DNA from: CAVSKL01 sp963728475 [NCBI: Candidatus Eiseniibacteriota bacterium]
GTDB lineage: Bacteria > Eisenbacteria > RBG-16-71-46 > JABDJR01
Direction: 5' to 3'
Assembly (NCBI GenBank): GCA_963728475.1
Contig: CAVSKL010000002.1
Location: 496,001 to 560,000, forward strand
Length of the DNA stretch: 64,000 nucleotides
Shown here: positions 16,997 through 25,622 of the stretch, one piece after another
Numbering within the stretch: position 1 is the stretch's first letter
Layout: each line of letters opens with the position of its first letter
The notes under the pieces: model-generated
What the model saw: only the letters and a program-made list of their open reading frames with translations
Told to the model about the DNA's origin: nothing
Database searches by the model: none
Position numbers and translations under genes: made by a program

Positions 16997-17917
16997 GTGA
17001 ACGAGCCGCTCCGCGTGCTCCTCGGCCCCACCGCGGTGGGGAAGACGGCGGTGAGCCTCCCCCTGGCCGAGCGCCTCGGCGCCGAGATCGTGTCGGTGGA
17101 CTCCCGGCAGATCTACCGGGGCCTCGCGATCGGAAGTGCGGCGCCCACCGATGCCGAACGCGCGCGCGTCCCCCATCACCTGGTGGAGGCGATCCCCCCC
17201 GAAGAGACCATGACTGCGGGGGAGTACGGGCGGCGGGCCCGGGCCGCGGTGGAGGAGATCGAGTCGCGCGGACGCGCGGCGATCCTGGTCGGGGGCTCGG
17301 GGCTGTACCTGCGCGCGATCCTGGGCGGGCTCGACGAGGAGCTTCCCCGGGACGAGACCGTGCGGGCGGAACTCCGCGCCCGGCTCGCGCGCGAAGGGGT
17401 GGAGGCGCTCTACGTGGAGCTGGCCCGGCTCGATCCCGCCACCGCCGAGGGGATCTCCCCCCGGGACGGCCAGCGGGTGACCCGCGCCCTCGAGATCATG
17501 GCGCTCGCCGGGAAGCCGACCAGCGAACTGCGCACCAAGGGGCGGCGGACCGCGGTGCGGGCGCAGGTGGCGGTGCTCGATCGCGGCCGCTCCGACCTGG
17601 AGGCGCGCATCCGCGCGCGGGTGCGGACGATGATCGAGGGGGGGCTGGAGGGCGAGGTGCGGGACCTGGCGGCCCGCGGCCTGGGCCCCGAGGCGCCCGC
17701 GCTCAAGAGCGTGGGCTACGCCGAGACCCTCCGGTACTTCCGCGGCGAACTCGACCGCGCGGCGTGGGAAGAGGCGATCGCGGTCGACACCCGGCGCTTC
17801 GCCAAGCGCCAGCGCACCTGGTTCCGGTCCCTCCCCGACGCCCGGTGGCTGGAGGTCGCGCCCGGCGAACCACCGGAGACCACCGCGGAGCGGGTGCTTC
17901 GGGCCTGGGGGCGCTGA
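16997..17917 (+). CDS. miaA: tRNA dimethylallyltransferase MiaA
   Basis: 306 residues. P-loop GPTAVGKT (about residues 10-17), then VSVDSRQIYRGLAIGSA, the DSRQ-type motif that binds the tRNA adenine, and VGGSGLYLRAIL. The late segment RRFAKRQRTWFR is conserved in MiaA. Transfers dimethylallyl to A37 of tRNAs reading UNN codons. The GTG start is chosen because the P-loop follows directly; the 52-nt gap after mutL contains no better in-frame start. mutL-miaA adjacency is common in bacteria. Ends 10 nt before the convergent hydrolase gene. Confidence 0.95.
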   Translation: MNEPLRVLLGPTAVGKTAVSLPLAERLGAEIVSVDSRQIYRGLAIGSAAPTDAERARVPHHLVEAIPPEETMTAGEYGRRARAAVEEIESRGRAAILVGGSGLYLRAILGGLDEELPRDETVRAELRARLAREGVEALYVELARLDPATAEGISPRDGQRVTRALEIMALAGKPTSELRTKGRRTAVRAQVAVLDRGRSDLEARIRARVRTMIEGGLEGEVRDLAARGLGPEAPALKSVGYAETLRYFRGELDRAAWEEAIAVDTRRFAKRQRTWFRSLPDARWLEVAPGEPPETTAERVLRAWGR

Positions 17918-17927
17918 CCGGTCCGGT

Positions 17928-19241
17928 TCAGCTCCCGGTGCGGGGAGCGTGGAAGACCGTTCCCCCCTCGCTCCAGTCGAGCCGCGAGATGCTCCCGTCC
18001 GGGCCGGCCGTTCCCCGCACCGTCCCGTAGTCCCGGGGGGAGTAGAACCCGCCACCGGGAAGGGGGAGGAGCACCCAGTCGTTGGAGTAGAGCGCGCCGT
18101 CGTGGAGCCGCAGCTCGAGGCGGGGGCCGTCAGGGATCTGGTAGACGCCCTCCCAGCGCGCGAGCTCGGCGGGCGGGGGCGCCGTGGCGCTCACCTCGGG
18201 GGGAGCCGGGGGCGCCGCCGACCGCCCCGCCATCAGGGCCGGGATGTCGCGCTTCAACGCGTCGGGGGCACCGGTGGAGACGTTCGAGGTGAGCACCGCC
18301 TCCACGCCGGTGGTGCTGTCCCACACCGCCCAGGCCTTGAAGCCGCCGCCGCGTCCGTTGAAGTCGAGCCGCCCGCCTCGCACGAAGGAGAGCCGCACCC
18401 CGTCCCCCAACCTTCCCCGGACCACCGCCTGCACGAAGCGGTCGAGATCGCGGGCGGTGCTCCACACCGAGCCGGCCCCGGCCAGGGCCGAGAAGTCGTG
18501 GAGCGGCGCGTTCTCCATCCCGTGGGGTCCGGGGACGTAGGCCCGGGCGCGACCGGGAAGGAGCCGGCGGCTGTCGGCCTCGGCGGTTCGGGTCATTCCC
18601 AGGGGGTCCAGGAGGCGCGTGGCGAGGAGATCCGCGTAGCTCTGGCCGCTCGCCAGTTCAAGGACCCGGGCCAGAACCTCGTAGCCGCCGGAGCTGTAGC
18701 GGCTCTCGGTGCCGGGAGGGAAGTCCAGGGGGAGCTTCGCCGCCCGCGCCGCCACCTCGGCGGCGGTGTACGGGCGGGTCATCTCGCTGTCCGGAACGAC
18801 CTGGTGCGGAATGCCCGAGCGATGCCGGAGCAGCATGCCCACGGTGATGGAGTCCGCGGCGGGGAACCCGGGAAGCCAGCGGGCCAGCGAGTCCCCCACC
18901 CCGAGCCGCCGGTCCTCGGCGAGCTGGATGGCCAGCACCGCGGTCATGGGCTTGGTCACCGAGGCGATGTCGAAGCGGGTGTCCGGGGTGACCGGCACCT
19001 GCAGCTCACGGTCCGCCTCCCCGAACGAGCGCTCCACCAGGATCCGGTCCCCCCGCCGGATCAGGAGCTGCCCCGAGAGGTCCCCCCGCGCCGCGAGCGG
19101 GCGGGTGTAGGCGTCGACCGCCGCCGCCACCTGCTTTAGCGAGGGCGGGGGGGGCGGCGCCTTCGCGGGGGTGGCGCCGGTGGCGCCGAGGGCGAGGGCA
19201 AGGGGCGCGAGCGTCCGGAACCGGAGCGAGCCGAGCGTCAT
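17928..19241 (-). CDS. Secreted serine hydrolase, class C beta-lactamase family
   Basis: 437 residues. An N-terminal signal peptide (about residues 1-28, ending near TPAKA) precedes a Pro stretch. The SxxK nucleophile motif is SVTK at 94-97 and the second motif YSS lies at 182-184. The family includes penicillin-binding-protein-like peptidases, esterases and class C beta-lactamases; this one has a C-terminal lipocalin-like extension (LARWEGVYQIPDG...), typical of the broad 'serine hydrolase' group rather than true AmpC. Substrate unknown. Start fixed by AGGAGG just upstream. It lies downstream of an AraC-type gene on the same strand. Confidence 0.88.
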   Translation of the reverse strand: MTLGSLRFRTLAPLALALGATGATPAKAPPPPPSLKQVAAAVDAYTRPLAARGDLSGQLLIRRGDRILVERSFGEADRELQVPVTPDTRFDIASVTKPMTAVLAIQLAEDRRLGVGDSLARWLPGFPAADSITVGMLLRHRSGIPHQVVPDSEMTRPYTAAEVAARAAKLPLDFPPGTESRYSSGGYEVLARVLELASGQSYADLLATRLLDPLGMTRTAEADSRRLLPGRARAYVPGPHGMENAPLHDFSALAGAGSVWSTARDLDRFVQAVVRGRLGDGVRLSFVRGGRLDFNGRGGGFKAWAVWDSTTGVEAVLTSNVSTGAPDALKRDIPALMAGRSAAPPAPPEVSATAPPPAELARWEGVYQIPDGPRLELRLHDGALYSNDWVLLPLPGGGFYSPRDYGTVRGTAGPDGSISRLDWSEGGTVFHAPRTGS

Positions 19242-19250
19242 ACGATGCCT

Positions 19251-19279
19251 CCTGGAATGGTGCGGAACCGCGTTCCAGG
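19251..19279 (-). repeat. Inverted repeat covering the Shine-Dalgarno of the serine hydrolase gene
   Basis: CCTGGAA (19251-19257) and TTCCAGG (19273-19279) are perfect inverted repeats with a 15-nt spacer. On the minus-strand mRNA the 3' arm runs into AGGAGG. The element could be a hairpin that limits ribosome access, or an operator for the neighbouring AraC-type protein. Confidence 0.5.
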
Positions 19280-19347
19280 CTACGAAAGCGCTGCCGCCCC
19301 CGTCTTTTCCGGAATGAACCCGGTTGCCCGGCCTGAACCTGCCGGGG

Positions 19348-20271
19348 TCAGTCCCGCCCGACCTGCCGGCGCCGGAACGCACCGGGGGGGACGCCGAAGG
19401 CGCGGCGGAAGGCCCGGGTGAAGTGGGCCTGGGTCGCGAAGCCCGACTCGAGCGCGATCTCGACCAGGGGTCGTGCGGTCTCGAGGAGCGCTTGCCGGGA
19501 GGCCTCCAGCCGGCGCCGCCGGTGGTAGGCCATGGGGGTCGTGCCGAGGTGGCGGCGGAACGCGCGAACCAGGTACACCGGGTGCACCCCGGCCATCCCG
19601 GCCAGGGCTTCGAGGGAGAGAGGACCGGGTCCGCAGGTGTCGAGGTAGCGCCGCATCGGGGCGAGCCAGCCGGGAGCGGCGGGCCGGGCGCCCTCCCCGC
19701 GGAGCGCGGCGGCCAGGAGATCGAGGGCGGCCGCTTCCAGCTCGAGCGCCGACACGTCGTCCTCCCGAAGAAACGCGTCGCGGCAGCGGGCGGCGGGTCC
19801 GGCGAAGGCGTGAGGAGAGGAGGCGCGAACCGCCCGCCCCCGGGCTCCGGCGAGCCAGCCGGCCAGGGGGCCGCCGGGCACGATGCTGAGACAGGTGGTG
19901 CCCCCGGGCTCCATGTCCGCGGTGTGGGATTCCCCCGCGGGATGAAAGTGGACGCTTCCCGCCTCGAACCGGGTCCGCTCACGGCTCCGCTCCTCGAGAA
20001 GCGAGCCGGCGAGAACCAGGCAGAAGTAGGCTTCCCGGTGGTGGTGAGCGGGGATCCTGGTCTCGCCGGGGTAGCGGGAGCGGCGAAGCACGAAGTCGCC
20101 CGCGGTGCGCGTCCGCTCGACGGTGCCGAAGCGCTCCCCCGCGGGGACGGGGACGAAGAGGCTCACCGGACCGGGGGCGCGGTGACGGCCGGGCCCGGAT
20201 GGCGGCGGCAGCGGGGCGGAAACGGCATGGGGATACGGTAGCGCGGACCGCGCTCCGGGACCAAGCGCCAA
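19348..20271 (-). CDS. AraC-family transcriptional regulator with cupin sensor domain
   Basis: Up to 307 residues. An N-terminal cupin-like sensor (about residues 60-135) contains AHHHREAYFCLVLAG and FHPAGESHT, whose His residues could bind a metal or ligand. The C-terminal ~100 residues hold two helix-turn-helix units of the AraC DNA-binding domain: LSLEALAGMAGVHPVYLVRAF and LVEIALESGFATQAHFTRAF. The first 35 residues are Pro/Gly-rich, so the true start may be the GTG at 20166. Probably controls the serine hydrolase gene 106 nt downstream. No ligand can be inferred. Confidence 0.88.
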   Translation of the reverse strand: MALGPGARSALPYPHAVSAPLPPPSGPGRHRAPGPVSLFVPVPAGERFGTVERTRTAGDFVLRRSRYPGETRIPAHHHREAYFCLVLAGSLLEERSRERTRFEAGSVHFHPAGESHTADMEPGGTTCLSIVPGGPLAGWLAGARGRAVRASSPHAFAGPAARCRDAFLREDDVSALELEAAALDLLAAALRGEGARPAAPGWLAPMRRYLDTCGPGPLSLEALAGMAGVHPVYLVRAFRRHLGTTPMAYHRRRRLEASRQALLETARPLVEIALESGFATQAHFTRAFRRAFGVPPGAFRRRQVGRD

Positions 20272-20302
20272 GCCCGGCGCGACGGGGACGGTATCAATCC
20301 TC

Positions 20303-20332
20303 TTGCCGGGCCGCCGCCCCTCTTGCTAGGCT
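20303..20332 (+). promoter_or_regulatory. Probable promoter of tRNA-Gly
   Basis: TTGCCG at 20303-20308 and TAGGCT at 20327-20332, 18-nt spacer, 18 nt before the tRNA. The -10 match is modest; support comes from the same arrangement at the other tRNA genes here. Confidence 0.4.
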
Positions 20333-20350
20333 CCTGCAGCCTCGACGGTT

Positions 20351-20426
20351 GCGGGCGTAACTCAGTTGGTAGAGTGTCAGCTTCCCAAGCTGAATGTCGC
20401 GGGTTCGAATCCCGTCGCCCGCTCCA
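20351..20426 (+). tRNA. tRNA-Gly, anticodon CCC
   Basis: 76 nt including encoded CCA. Acceptor GCGGGCG pairs with CGCCCGC. The anticodon arm is TCAGC-TTCCCAA-GCTGA with anticodon CCC, and the T arm contains GGTTCGAATCC. Reads GGG codons, which are frequent in this genome. Confidence 0.97.
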
Positions 20427-20478
20427 TCTTCCTCGCCGGAGCGGGTTTCCGGCCCCCCCGGCGGAGCCCAGATTCGAC

Positions 20479-20507
20479 TTGACAGGAAGTCCGTAATCTT
20501 TTTAACT
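20479..20507 (+). promoter_or_regulatory. Probable promoter upstream of the DUF512 gene
   Basis: TTGACA (20479-20484) followed after 17 nt by TTAACT (20502-20507), in a conspicuously AT-rich patch between tRNA-Gly and the DUF512 gene. Confidence 0.45.
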
Positions 20508-20571
20508 CCATTGACTTAATGGTCTTGGCCTTGATCGGCGCCGGCGCCTCGGGCGCCCCCGCCCGCGCCCG

Positions 20572-21948
20572 GTGGCGCGGCGCCGCCGGTCCTCCCGGGA
20601 AGGAAAGGTCTTCGTGGAAATCCAGAGCGTGGCGCCGGGGTCCCTGGCCGCCGAGGCGGGGCTGCGGCCGGGCATGCGGGTGGCCGCGGTCAACGGACGC
20701 AAGGTCCGCGACTTCCTCGACCTGGAGCTCTGGCTCGGGGAGGAGGAGCTGGAGCTGGCGGTGGAGGAGCCCGACGTCTTCGGCCGCCCCCGCCCGGTCC
20801 GGATCACCCGGGTCTACGGGCGGAGCCTCGGGCTGCGCTTCGCCGAGCCCCGGATCCGCCTCTGCGGCAACGACTGCCCCTTCTGCTTCGTGGACCAGCT
20901 CCCCGACGGGCTTCGCCGGAACCTCTACTACCGCGACGACGACTACCGCTTCAGCTACCTCTACGGCCACTTCGTCACCCTCACCAACCTCAAGGAGTGG
21001 GAGTTCGAGCGGATCGTGGAGGAGGGGCTCTCGCCGCTCTACGTCTCCGTGCACGCCCTGGACCCCGAGGTGCGCGGTCGGCTCCTGAAGAGCAAGCGCG
21101 CGGGCGAGATCACCCGCCGGATCGAACAGCTCCTCGCCGGAGGCATCCAGCTCCACACCCAGGTGGTGGCGGTGCCCGGGGTGAACGACGGCGCGGTGCT
21201 CGAGGAGACGGTGGAGGGTCTGGCCGCCTATCATCCCGGCGTGCTCTCGGTGTCGGTGGTGCCGGTGGGGCTCACCGCCCATCGCGGGAACCTCCCCGAG
21301 GTGCGGGTCTACACCCGTCCCGAGGCGCGCCGCCTGGTGGAGGAGGTGCGCCGGATGGGGCGCGGCCTCCGGCGCCGCCTGGGCGTCAACTTCTGCTACG
21401 CCGCCGACGAGCTGGTGATCCTGGCCGGGAAACCGATCCCCGCCGCGCCCTATTACGACGGATTCGGCCAGCGCGAGAACGGGGTGGGGCTGGTGCGGAG
21501 CCTGATCGGAACCTTCGCCGGCTCCGCGCCCCGGGGCGCGGAACTCCGCCGCCGCGGGGTGGACCGGGTGTGGATCCTCACCGGGGAGAGCTTCGCCCCC
21601 ATTCTCCTCGACCTGCTTCCCGGGCTCCGCCGCCGCCTCCCCGAGGTGCGGCTGGAGATGGCGGCGGTGGAGAACCGGCTCTTCGGCCGGCCCACCACCG
21701 TGGCCGGGCTCCTGGGCGGCCGCGATCTCCTCGACGCCGCGCGCCCGCGGGTCCGCCCCGGGGACCTCGTGCTCGTTCCCGACGAGTCGGTGAGCGCGGA
21801 AGGCGTCTTCCTCGACGACCTCGCCCCCGCCGACCTCGCCCGCGAGCTGGGGGTGGAGGTGGCGTCGAGCTGGGATCCGGTGTTGGCGCCGCCTACCCGC
21901 TTTCGCGGCCCCCTGCATCCCGCCGAGGCCGCGGTGCTCGCGCCATGA
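20572..21948 (+). CDS. DUF512 radical-SAM-like protein with N-terminal PDZ domain
   Basis: 458 residues from a GTG. Residues ~12-85 form a PDZ-like domain (IQSVAPGSLAAEAGLRPGMRV). C98, C102 and C105 in RLCGNDCPFCFVDQLP give a CxxxCxxC cluster as in radical SAM enzymes. The rest (YYRDDDYRFSYLYGHFVTLTN, SVHALDPEVRGRLL) matches the DUF512 family, often found next to der. Its reaction is not established. The stop overlaps the der ATG, so it is co-translated with der. Alternative upstream starts lack support. Confidence 0.88.
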   Translation: MARRRRSSREGKVFVEIQSVAPGSLAAEAGLRPGMRVAAVNGRKVRDFLDLELWLGEEELELAVEEPDVFGRPRPVRITRVYGRSLGLRFAEPRIRLCGNDCPFCFVDQLPDGLRRNLYYRDDDYRFSYLYGHFVTLTNLKEWEFERIVEEGLSPLYVSVHALDPEVRGRLLKSKRAGEITRRIEQLLAGGIQLHTQVVAVPGVNDGAVLEETVEGLAAYHPGVLSVSVVPVGLTAHRGNLPEVRVYTRPEARRLVEEVRRMGRGLRRRLGVNFCYAADELVILAGKPIPAAPYYDGFGQRENGVGLVRSLIGTFAGSAPRGAELRRRGVDRVWILTGESFAPILLDLLPGLRRRLPEVRLEMAAVENRLFGRPTTVAGLLGGRDLLDAARPRVRPGDLVLVPDESVSAEGVFLDDLAPADLARELGVEVASSWDPVLAPPTRFRGPLHPAEAAVLAP

Positions 21949-23270
21949 GACGCCGCCGGTTGCCGCTGGTGGCGGTGGTGGGGCGGCCCAACGTGGGGAA
22001 GTCCACCTTCTTCAACCGCCTGGTCAGCCGTGGCGACGCGGTGGTGGACGACATGCCCGGGGTTACCCGGGACCGCCGCGAAGGGGAAGCGGAGTGGAAT
22101 TCGCTCCCGTTCCGGGTGGTCGACACCGGGGGGCTGGTCCCCGGCACCCACGACGGGATGGAGGCGGCGATCCTGGTCCAGGCCCGCACCGCCCTCGACG
22201 ACGCCGACCTCATCCTGTTCCTGCTCGACGCGCGGGACGGGCTCACCGCCCTCGACCAGGACATCGCCGAGGACCTCCGCCCCCGGGCGGACAAGGTGAT
22301 CGTGGTCGCCAACAAGGTGGAGAGCGCCCGGCAGGAGGAGGCGGCCCTGGAGTTCGCGTCGCTCGGCCTCGGAAACGCCCGGCTCCTCTCCGGCCAGCAC
22401 GGGCGGGGAACCGGCGATCTTCTCGACGAGATCGTGTCCCGGCTCCCGCGGCGCGATCCCGCCGAACCCGAGGAGGCGGCGATCGGGGTGGCCCTGGTGG
22501 GACGGCCCAACGTGGGGAAGTCGAGCCTGGCCAACCGGCTCCTCGGACACGACCGCTTCATCGTCCACGAGGTCGCCGGCACCACCCGGGATGCGGTGGA
22601 CGAGGGCTTCCGCTACGACGGGACCGAGTTCGTGCTGGTGGATACCGCCGGCCTCCGCCGCCGGAGCCACGTGGCGACGGGGGTGGAGTTCTACTCCACC
22701 CTCCGCACCCGGCGGAGCCTGGAGCGCTGCGACGTGGCGCTGCTGGTGCTCGACGCCACCGAACCCGTGACCTCCCAGGACGCGAGGATCGCCTCCATGA
22801 TCGCCGACTTCGGCAAGTCGGCGGTGATCCTGTTCAACAAGTGGGACCTGGTGGAGAAGGCGACCGGCACGGTGGAGCGCATCACCCGGGACCTGCGGGA
22901 GCAGTTTCCCCGGCTCTCCGGCTCGCCCATCCTCTTCGTGTCCGCGAAGTCCGGCCTCAGGGTGCGGCGGATTCCCGCGGCGGTCCGCGAGCTGTCCGTC
23001 GAGCGGCGCACCCGCATCGCCACCAGCTTCCTGAACGAGGTGCTGAAGGAGGCGGTGGACCGGGTCCAGCCCCCCATGCGCCGGAACGGCCGGTCGCTGC
23101 GGCTCTACTACGCCACCCAGGTCGCCGATTCCCCGCCCCACTTCGTGATCTTCTCCAACAGCCCCGAGGAGGTTCCCGCCGCCTACCGGAGCTACCTCCG
23201 GAACGTGTTCCAGGACCGGCTGGAGCTCAAGGCGACCCCGCTCCGCCTGGACTTCCGGCCGAGGCGCTGA
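21945..23270 (+). CDS. der: Ribosome-associated GTPase Der (EngA)
   Basis: 441 residues with two tandem G domains. Both start with GRPNVGKS and carry G3 motifs VDTGG and VDTAG, with G4 motifs ANKVE (variant) and NKWD. A C-terminal KH-like domain ends the protein (RNVFQDRLELKATPLRLDFR). Essential factor for 50S ribosomal subunit assembly. Note that the G4 motif of the first domain reads NKVE instead of NKxD, with Glu in the base-specificity position. First gene of the der-plsY-gpsA-merR run. Confidence 0.96.
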   Translation: MRRRRLPLVAVVGRPNVGKSTFFNRLVSRGDAVVDDMPGVTRDRREGEAEWNSLPFRVVDTGGLVPGTHDGMEAAILVQARTALDDADLILFLLDARDGLTALDQDIAEDLRPRADKVIVVANKVESARQEEAALEFASLGLGNARLLSGQHGRGTGDLLDEIVSRLPRRDPAEPEEAAIGVALVGRPNVGKSSLANRLLGHDRFIVHEVAGTTRDAVDEGFRYDGTEFVLVDTAGLRRRSHVATGVEFYSTLRTRRSLERCDVALLVLDATEPVTSQDARIASMIADFGKSAVILFNKWDLVEKATGTVERITRDLREQFPRLSGSPILFVSAKSGLRVRRIPAAVRELSVERRTRIATSFLNEVLKEAVDRVQPPMRRNGRSLRLYYATQVADSPPHFVIFSNSPEEVPAAYRSYLRNVFQDRLELKATPLRLDFRPRR

Positions 23271-23273
23271 ACC

Positions 23274-23933
23274 ATGGCGTTCCTTCTTTTTTCCCTGGTG
23301 GCCGCATTTTTCCTGGGATCGCTTCCGTGGGGGCTATGGGCGGGACGGCTCCGCGGGGTGGACGTGCGCCGGCACGGGAGCGGAAACCTGGGGGCCACCA
23401 ACGTCTACCGGGTGCTGGGCTGGAAATGGGGGGTGGGGGTGCTCCTTCTCGACGTCGCCAAGGGGACCGCGGCGGTGGCCCTGGCCCGCGCCGCCGCTCC
23501 CGCGGGGGCGGCGGGGGCGGGCCCGGCGGCGGCCGGCCTGGCCGCGGTGGCCGGACACATGCTCACCCCCTTCGCCGGTTTCAAGGGGGGAAAGGGAGTG
23601 GCCACCGGGCTGGGGGTGATCCTGGGCCTGGCCCCGGGGGCGGGAGCGATGAGCTTCGCGGTGTGGGTCGCGGTCATGGCCATGACGGGATGGGTCTCGG
23701 TGGCCTCCGGGATCGCCTCCCTCTTCCTGCCCGCGTTCGTGGTGGTGACCCGCGCCGACCTCGGACCGCGGTACCCCTGGGTGCTGGCGCTCTCCGCTCT
23801 CATCTGCGCCCTGGTCCTGGTCCGCCACCGCAGCAACTGGAAGCGGGTGTCGGAGGGACGGGAGCAGGCGATCTGGGAGCACCGTGCCGAGACCCCCGAG
23901 GGGGGCGCCGCCCCTCACGGAGAGACGCGGTGA
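23274..23933 (+). CDS. plsY: Glycerol-3-phosphate acyltransferase PlsY
   Basis: 219 residues with about five membrane segments. The three cytoplasmic motifs are visible: GSLPWGLWAG, RRHGSGNLGATNVYRVLGW and GFKGGKGVATGLG. Transfers acyl from acyl-phosphate to glycerol-3-phosphate, the first step of phospholipid synthesis. Its partner PlsX is not in the window. The next gene, gpsA, makes the glycerol-3-phosphate substrate, and the two overlap by 4 nt. Confidence 0.95.
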   Translation: MAFLLFSLVAAFFLGSLPWGLWAGRLRGVDVRRHGSGNLGATNVYRVLGWKWGVGVLLLDVAKGTAAVALARAAAPAGAAGAGPAAAGLAAVAGHMLTPFAGFKGGKGVATGLGVILGLAPGAGAMSFAVWVAVMAMTGWVSVASGIASLFLPAFVVVTRADLGPRYPWVLALSALICALVLVRHRSNWKRVSEGREQAIWEHRAETPEGGAAPHGETR

Positions 23934-24946
23934 GGGTCGGCGTCCTCGGCCTCGGGTCGTGGGGCACGGCGCTGGCCGCGCACCTCGCCCGGAACGGGCA
24001 CCGGGTGGCGGGATGGACCCACGACCCCGCCCAGCGCGAGGCGCTCCGCCGCGACCGCGAGAACCGGAAGTACCTGCCGGGGATCGCGCTCCCGGAGCCG
24101 GTCCGGATCGTGGACCGGCCGTCCGAGGCCCTGGCCGGCGCCGACGCCGCCCTCCTCGCGGTGCCGACCTTCGCCCTGCGCGAGACCGTGCGCGCGGCCC
24201 GGGCCGGCCTCGCCGGCCGGCCGGTGGTGAACGTGGCCAAGGGGCTCGAGGTGGGCTCGCTCCGCCTTCCCCTGGAGATCCTGGCCGAGGAGCTGGGGCC
24301 GGGCGCCCCCGCGGTCTCGCTGGTGGGGCCGAGCCACGCCGAGGAGGTGGCCGCGCGCCATCCCACCGCGGTGGTGGCGGCCTCGCGCCACCCGCGCGCG
24401 GGCGTCCTCGCCCAGGATCTCTTCGCGGACGAACGCTTCCGCGTCTACACCAACGACGACGCGGCGGGGGTGGAGCTGGCGGTCGCGCTCAAGAACGTGA
24501 TCGCGCTGGCGGCGGGGATCTCCGCCGGCCTCGGCTACGGGGACAACACCCTGGGAGCGCTGGTCACCCGGGGGCTGGCGGAGATGGCGCGGCTGGGGGC
24601 GTGCCGGGGGGGGCGCCCCGAGACCTTTTTCGGCCTGGCCGGGGTGGGGGACCTGGTCACCACCGCGGCCAGCCGCCACAGCCGCAACCGCCGGGTGGGG
24701 GAGGCGGTGGGGCGGGGACGGCCGCTGGCCGAGGTGCTGGCGGGGATGAGCATGGTCGCCGAGGGGGTGCCCACCACCCGCGCGGCTCGGGATCTGGCGC
24801 GCGCCGCGGGGGTGGACGTCCCCATCGTGGAGCGCGTGTACGCCGTGTTGTTCGAGGGCGAGGATCCTCGCGAGGCCCTCCGGGCGCTCATGACCCGGGA
24901 GCCCAAGGCCGAGGATCCGGCGCCCGTCCCACCGGAGGGGGCATGA
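23930..24946 (+). CDS. gpsA: NAD(P)-dependent glycerol-3-phosphate dehydrogenase GpsA
   Basis: 338 residues from a GTG overlapping the plsY stop. VGVLGLGSWGTALAAHLARNG is the nucleotide-binding start (the GxGxxG-type loop at residues ~6-12). VAKGLE, VGPSHAEEVA and ALKNVIALAAG (with the catalytic Lys) are conserved. Makes sn-glycerol-3-phosphate from dihydroxyacetone phosphate for PlsY. The C-terminus overlaps the merR start by 4 nt. Confidence 0.96.
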   Translation: MRVGVLGLGSWGTALAAHLARNGHRVAGWTHDPAQREALRRDRENRKYLPGIALPEPVRIVDRPSEALAGADAALLAVPTFALRETVRAARAGLAGRPVVNVAKGLEVGSLRLPLEILAEELGPGAPAVSLVGPSHAEEVAARHPTAVVAASRHPRAGVLAQDLFADERFRVYTNDDAAGVELAVALKNVIALAAGISAGLGYGDNTLGALVTRGLAEMARLGACRGGRPETFFGLAGVGDLVTTAASRHSRNRRVGEAVGRGRPLAEVLAGMSMVAEGVPTTRAARDLARAAGVDVPIVERVYAVLFEGEDPREALRALMTREPKAEDPAPVPPEGA

Positions 24947-25323
24947 AACAGAAGGCGGAGTCGAAGATCTACTACTCGATCAGCGAAGCCTCGGCCATGA
25001 CCAAGGTCAAGCCGCACGTGCTGCGCTACTGGGAATCGCAGTTCCGCATGCTCCGGCCCCGGAAGAACAAGGCCGGAAACCGCATGTACAAGAAGAAGGA
25101 CCTGAAGCTGATCCTGCTGATCAAGGAGCTGCTCTACGACAAGGGGTTCACCATCGCCGGGGCCAAGAAGAAGCTCTCGGACGAAAAGGACGCCGTCCGG
25201 GACCAGCTCGAGTTCAGCTTCAACGACGTGGACCGGGCGGCGCTGTTGCTCGAGGTCAAGCGCGAACTCCAGCACCTGCTCCGCGACCTCGGGAGCGCCC
25301 CGCGCAAGGGCGGGGGCTTGTAG
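24943..25323 (+). CDS. MerR-family transcriptional regulator
   Basis: 126 residues. Winged-helix MerR DNA-binding domain at the N-terminus (YYSISEASAMTKVKPHVLRYWE), then NRMYKKKDLKLILLIKELL and a C-terminal coiled-coil dimer helix (LLLEVKRELQHLLRDLG). No effector domain or metal-binding cysteines. Small MerR-like proteins after gpsA are widely conserved, but their targets are mostly unknown. Its TAG stop codon is part of the -35 box of the downstream tRNA-Pro promoter. Confidence 0.9.
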   Translation: MKQKAESKIYYSISEASAMTKVKPHVLRYWESQFRMLRPRKNKAGNRMYKKKDLKLILLIKELLYDKGFTIAGAKKKLSDEKDAVRDQLEFSFNDVDRAALLLEVKRELQHLLRDLGSAPRKGGGL

Positions 25324-25347
25324 CTCGCGCCGGCCCTCGTGTATAGT
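25318..25347 (+). promoter_or_regulatory. Promoter of tRNA-Pro(GGG)
   Basis: TTGTAG (25318-25323, overlapping the merR stop) and TATAGT (25342-25347), 18-nt spacer. The same TATAGT box occurs before the second tRNA-Pro gene. Confidence 0.6.
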
Positions 25348-25428
25348 CTTCCGACCCCAACCGCCCGTATGAAGTTCACCCGGACCCCGGTCCGGAGCTT
25401 CCGGCGACGGTTCGCGCGGATTTCCGGT

Positions 25429-25505
25429 CGGGGCGTGGCGCAGCCTGGTAGCGCACTTGCTTGGGGTGCAAGTGGTCGCTGGTTCAAATCCAGTCGCCCC
25501 GACCA
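25429..25505 (+). tRNA. tRNA-Pro, anticodon GGG
   Basis: 77 nt with encoded CCA. Acceptor CGGGGCG pairs with CGCCCCG. Anticodon arm CTTGC-TTGGGGT-GCAAG gives anticodon GGG, and the T arm is CTGGTTCAAATCCAG. The C1-G72 pair and A73 fit bacterial tRNA-Pro. Confidence 0.97.
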
Positions 25506-25515
25506 ATCTACTCGC

Positions 25516-25603
25516 GGCCCGGCGGGCTCCGCCGGGTCCGGCCCGCGCCCGGGATGGGCCCCCCGCGCGGGGGCGGTCCCGGATCGGCGGGCTCTCTTTT
25601 TTT
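25516..25603 (+). terminator. Hairpins and T-run after tRNA-Pro(GGG), possible terminator
   Basis: A hairpin CCCGGCGG-GCT-CCGCCGGG (25518-25536) follows the tRNA, then a second GC hairpin at 25559-25573, then a run of seven T (25597-25603). The T-run is not directly attached to either stem, so efficiency is uncertain. Confidence 0.35.
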
Positions 25604-25622
25604 GTCCCGAAGGGAACGCGCG

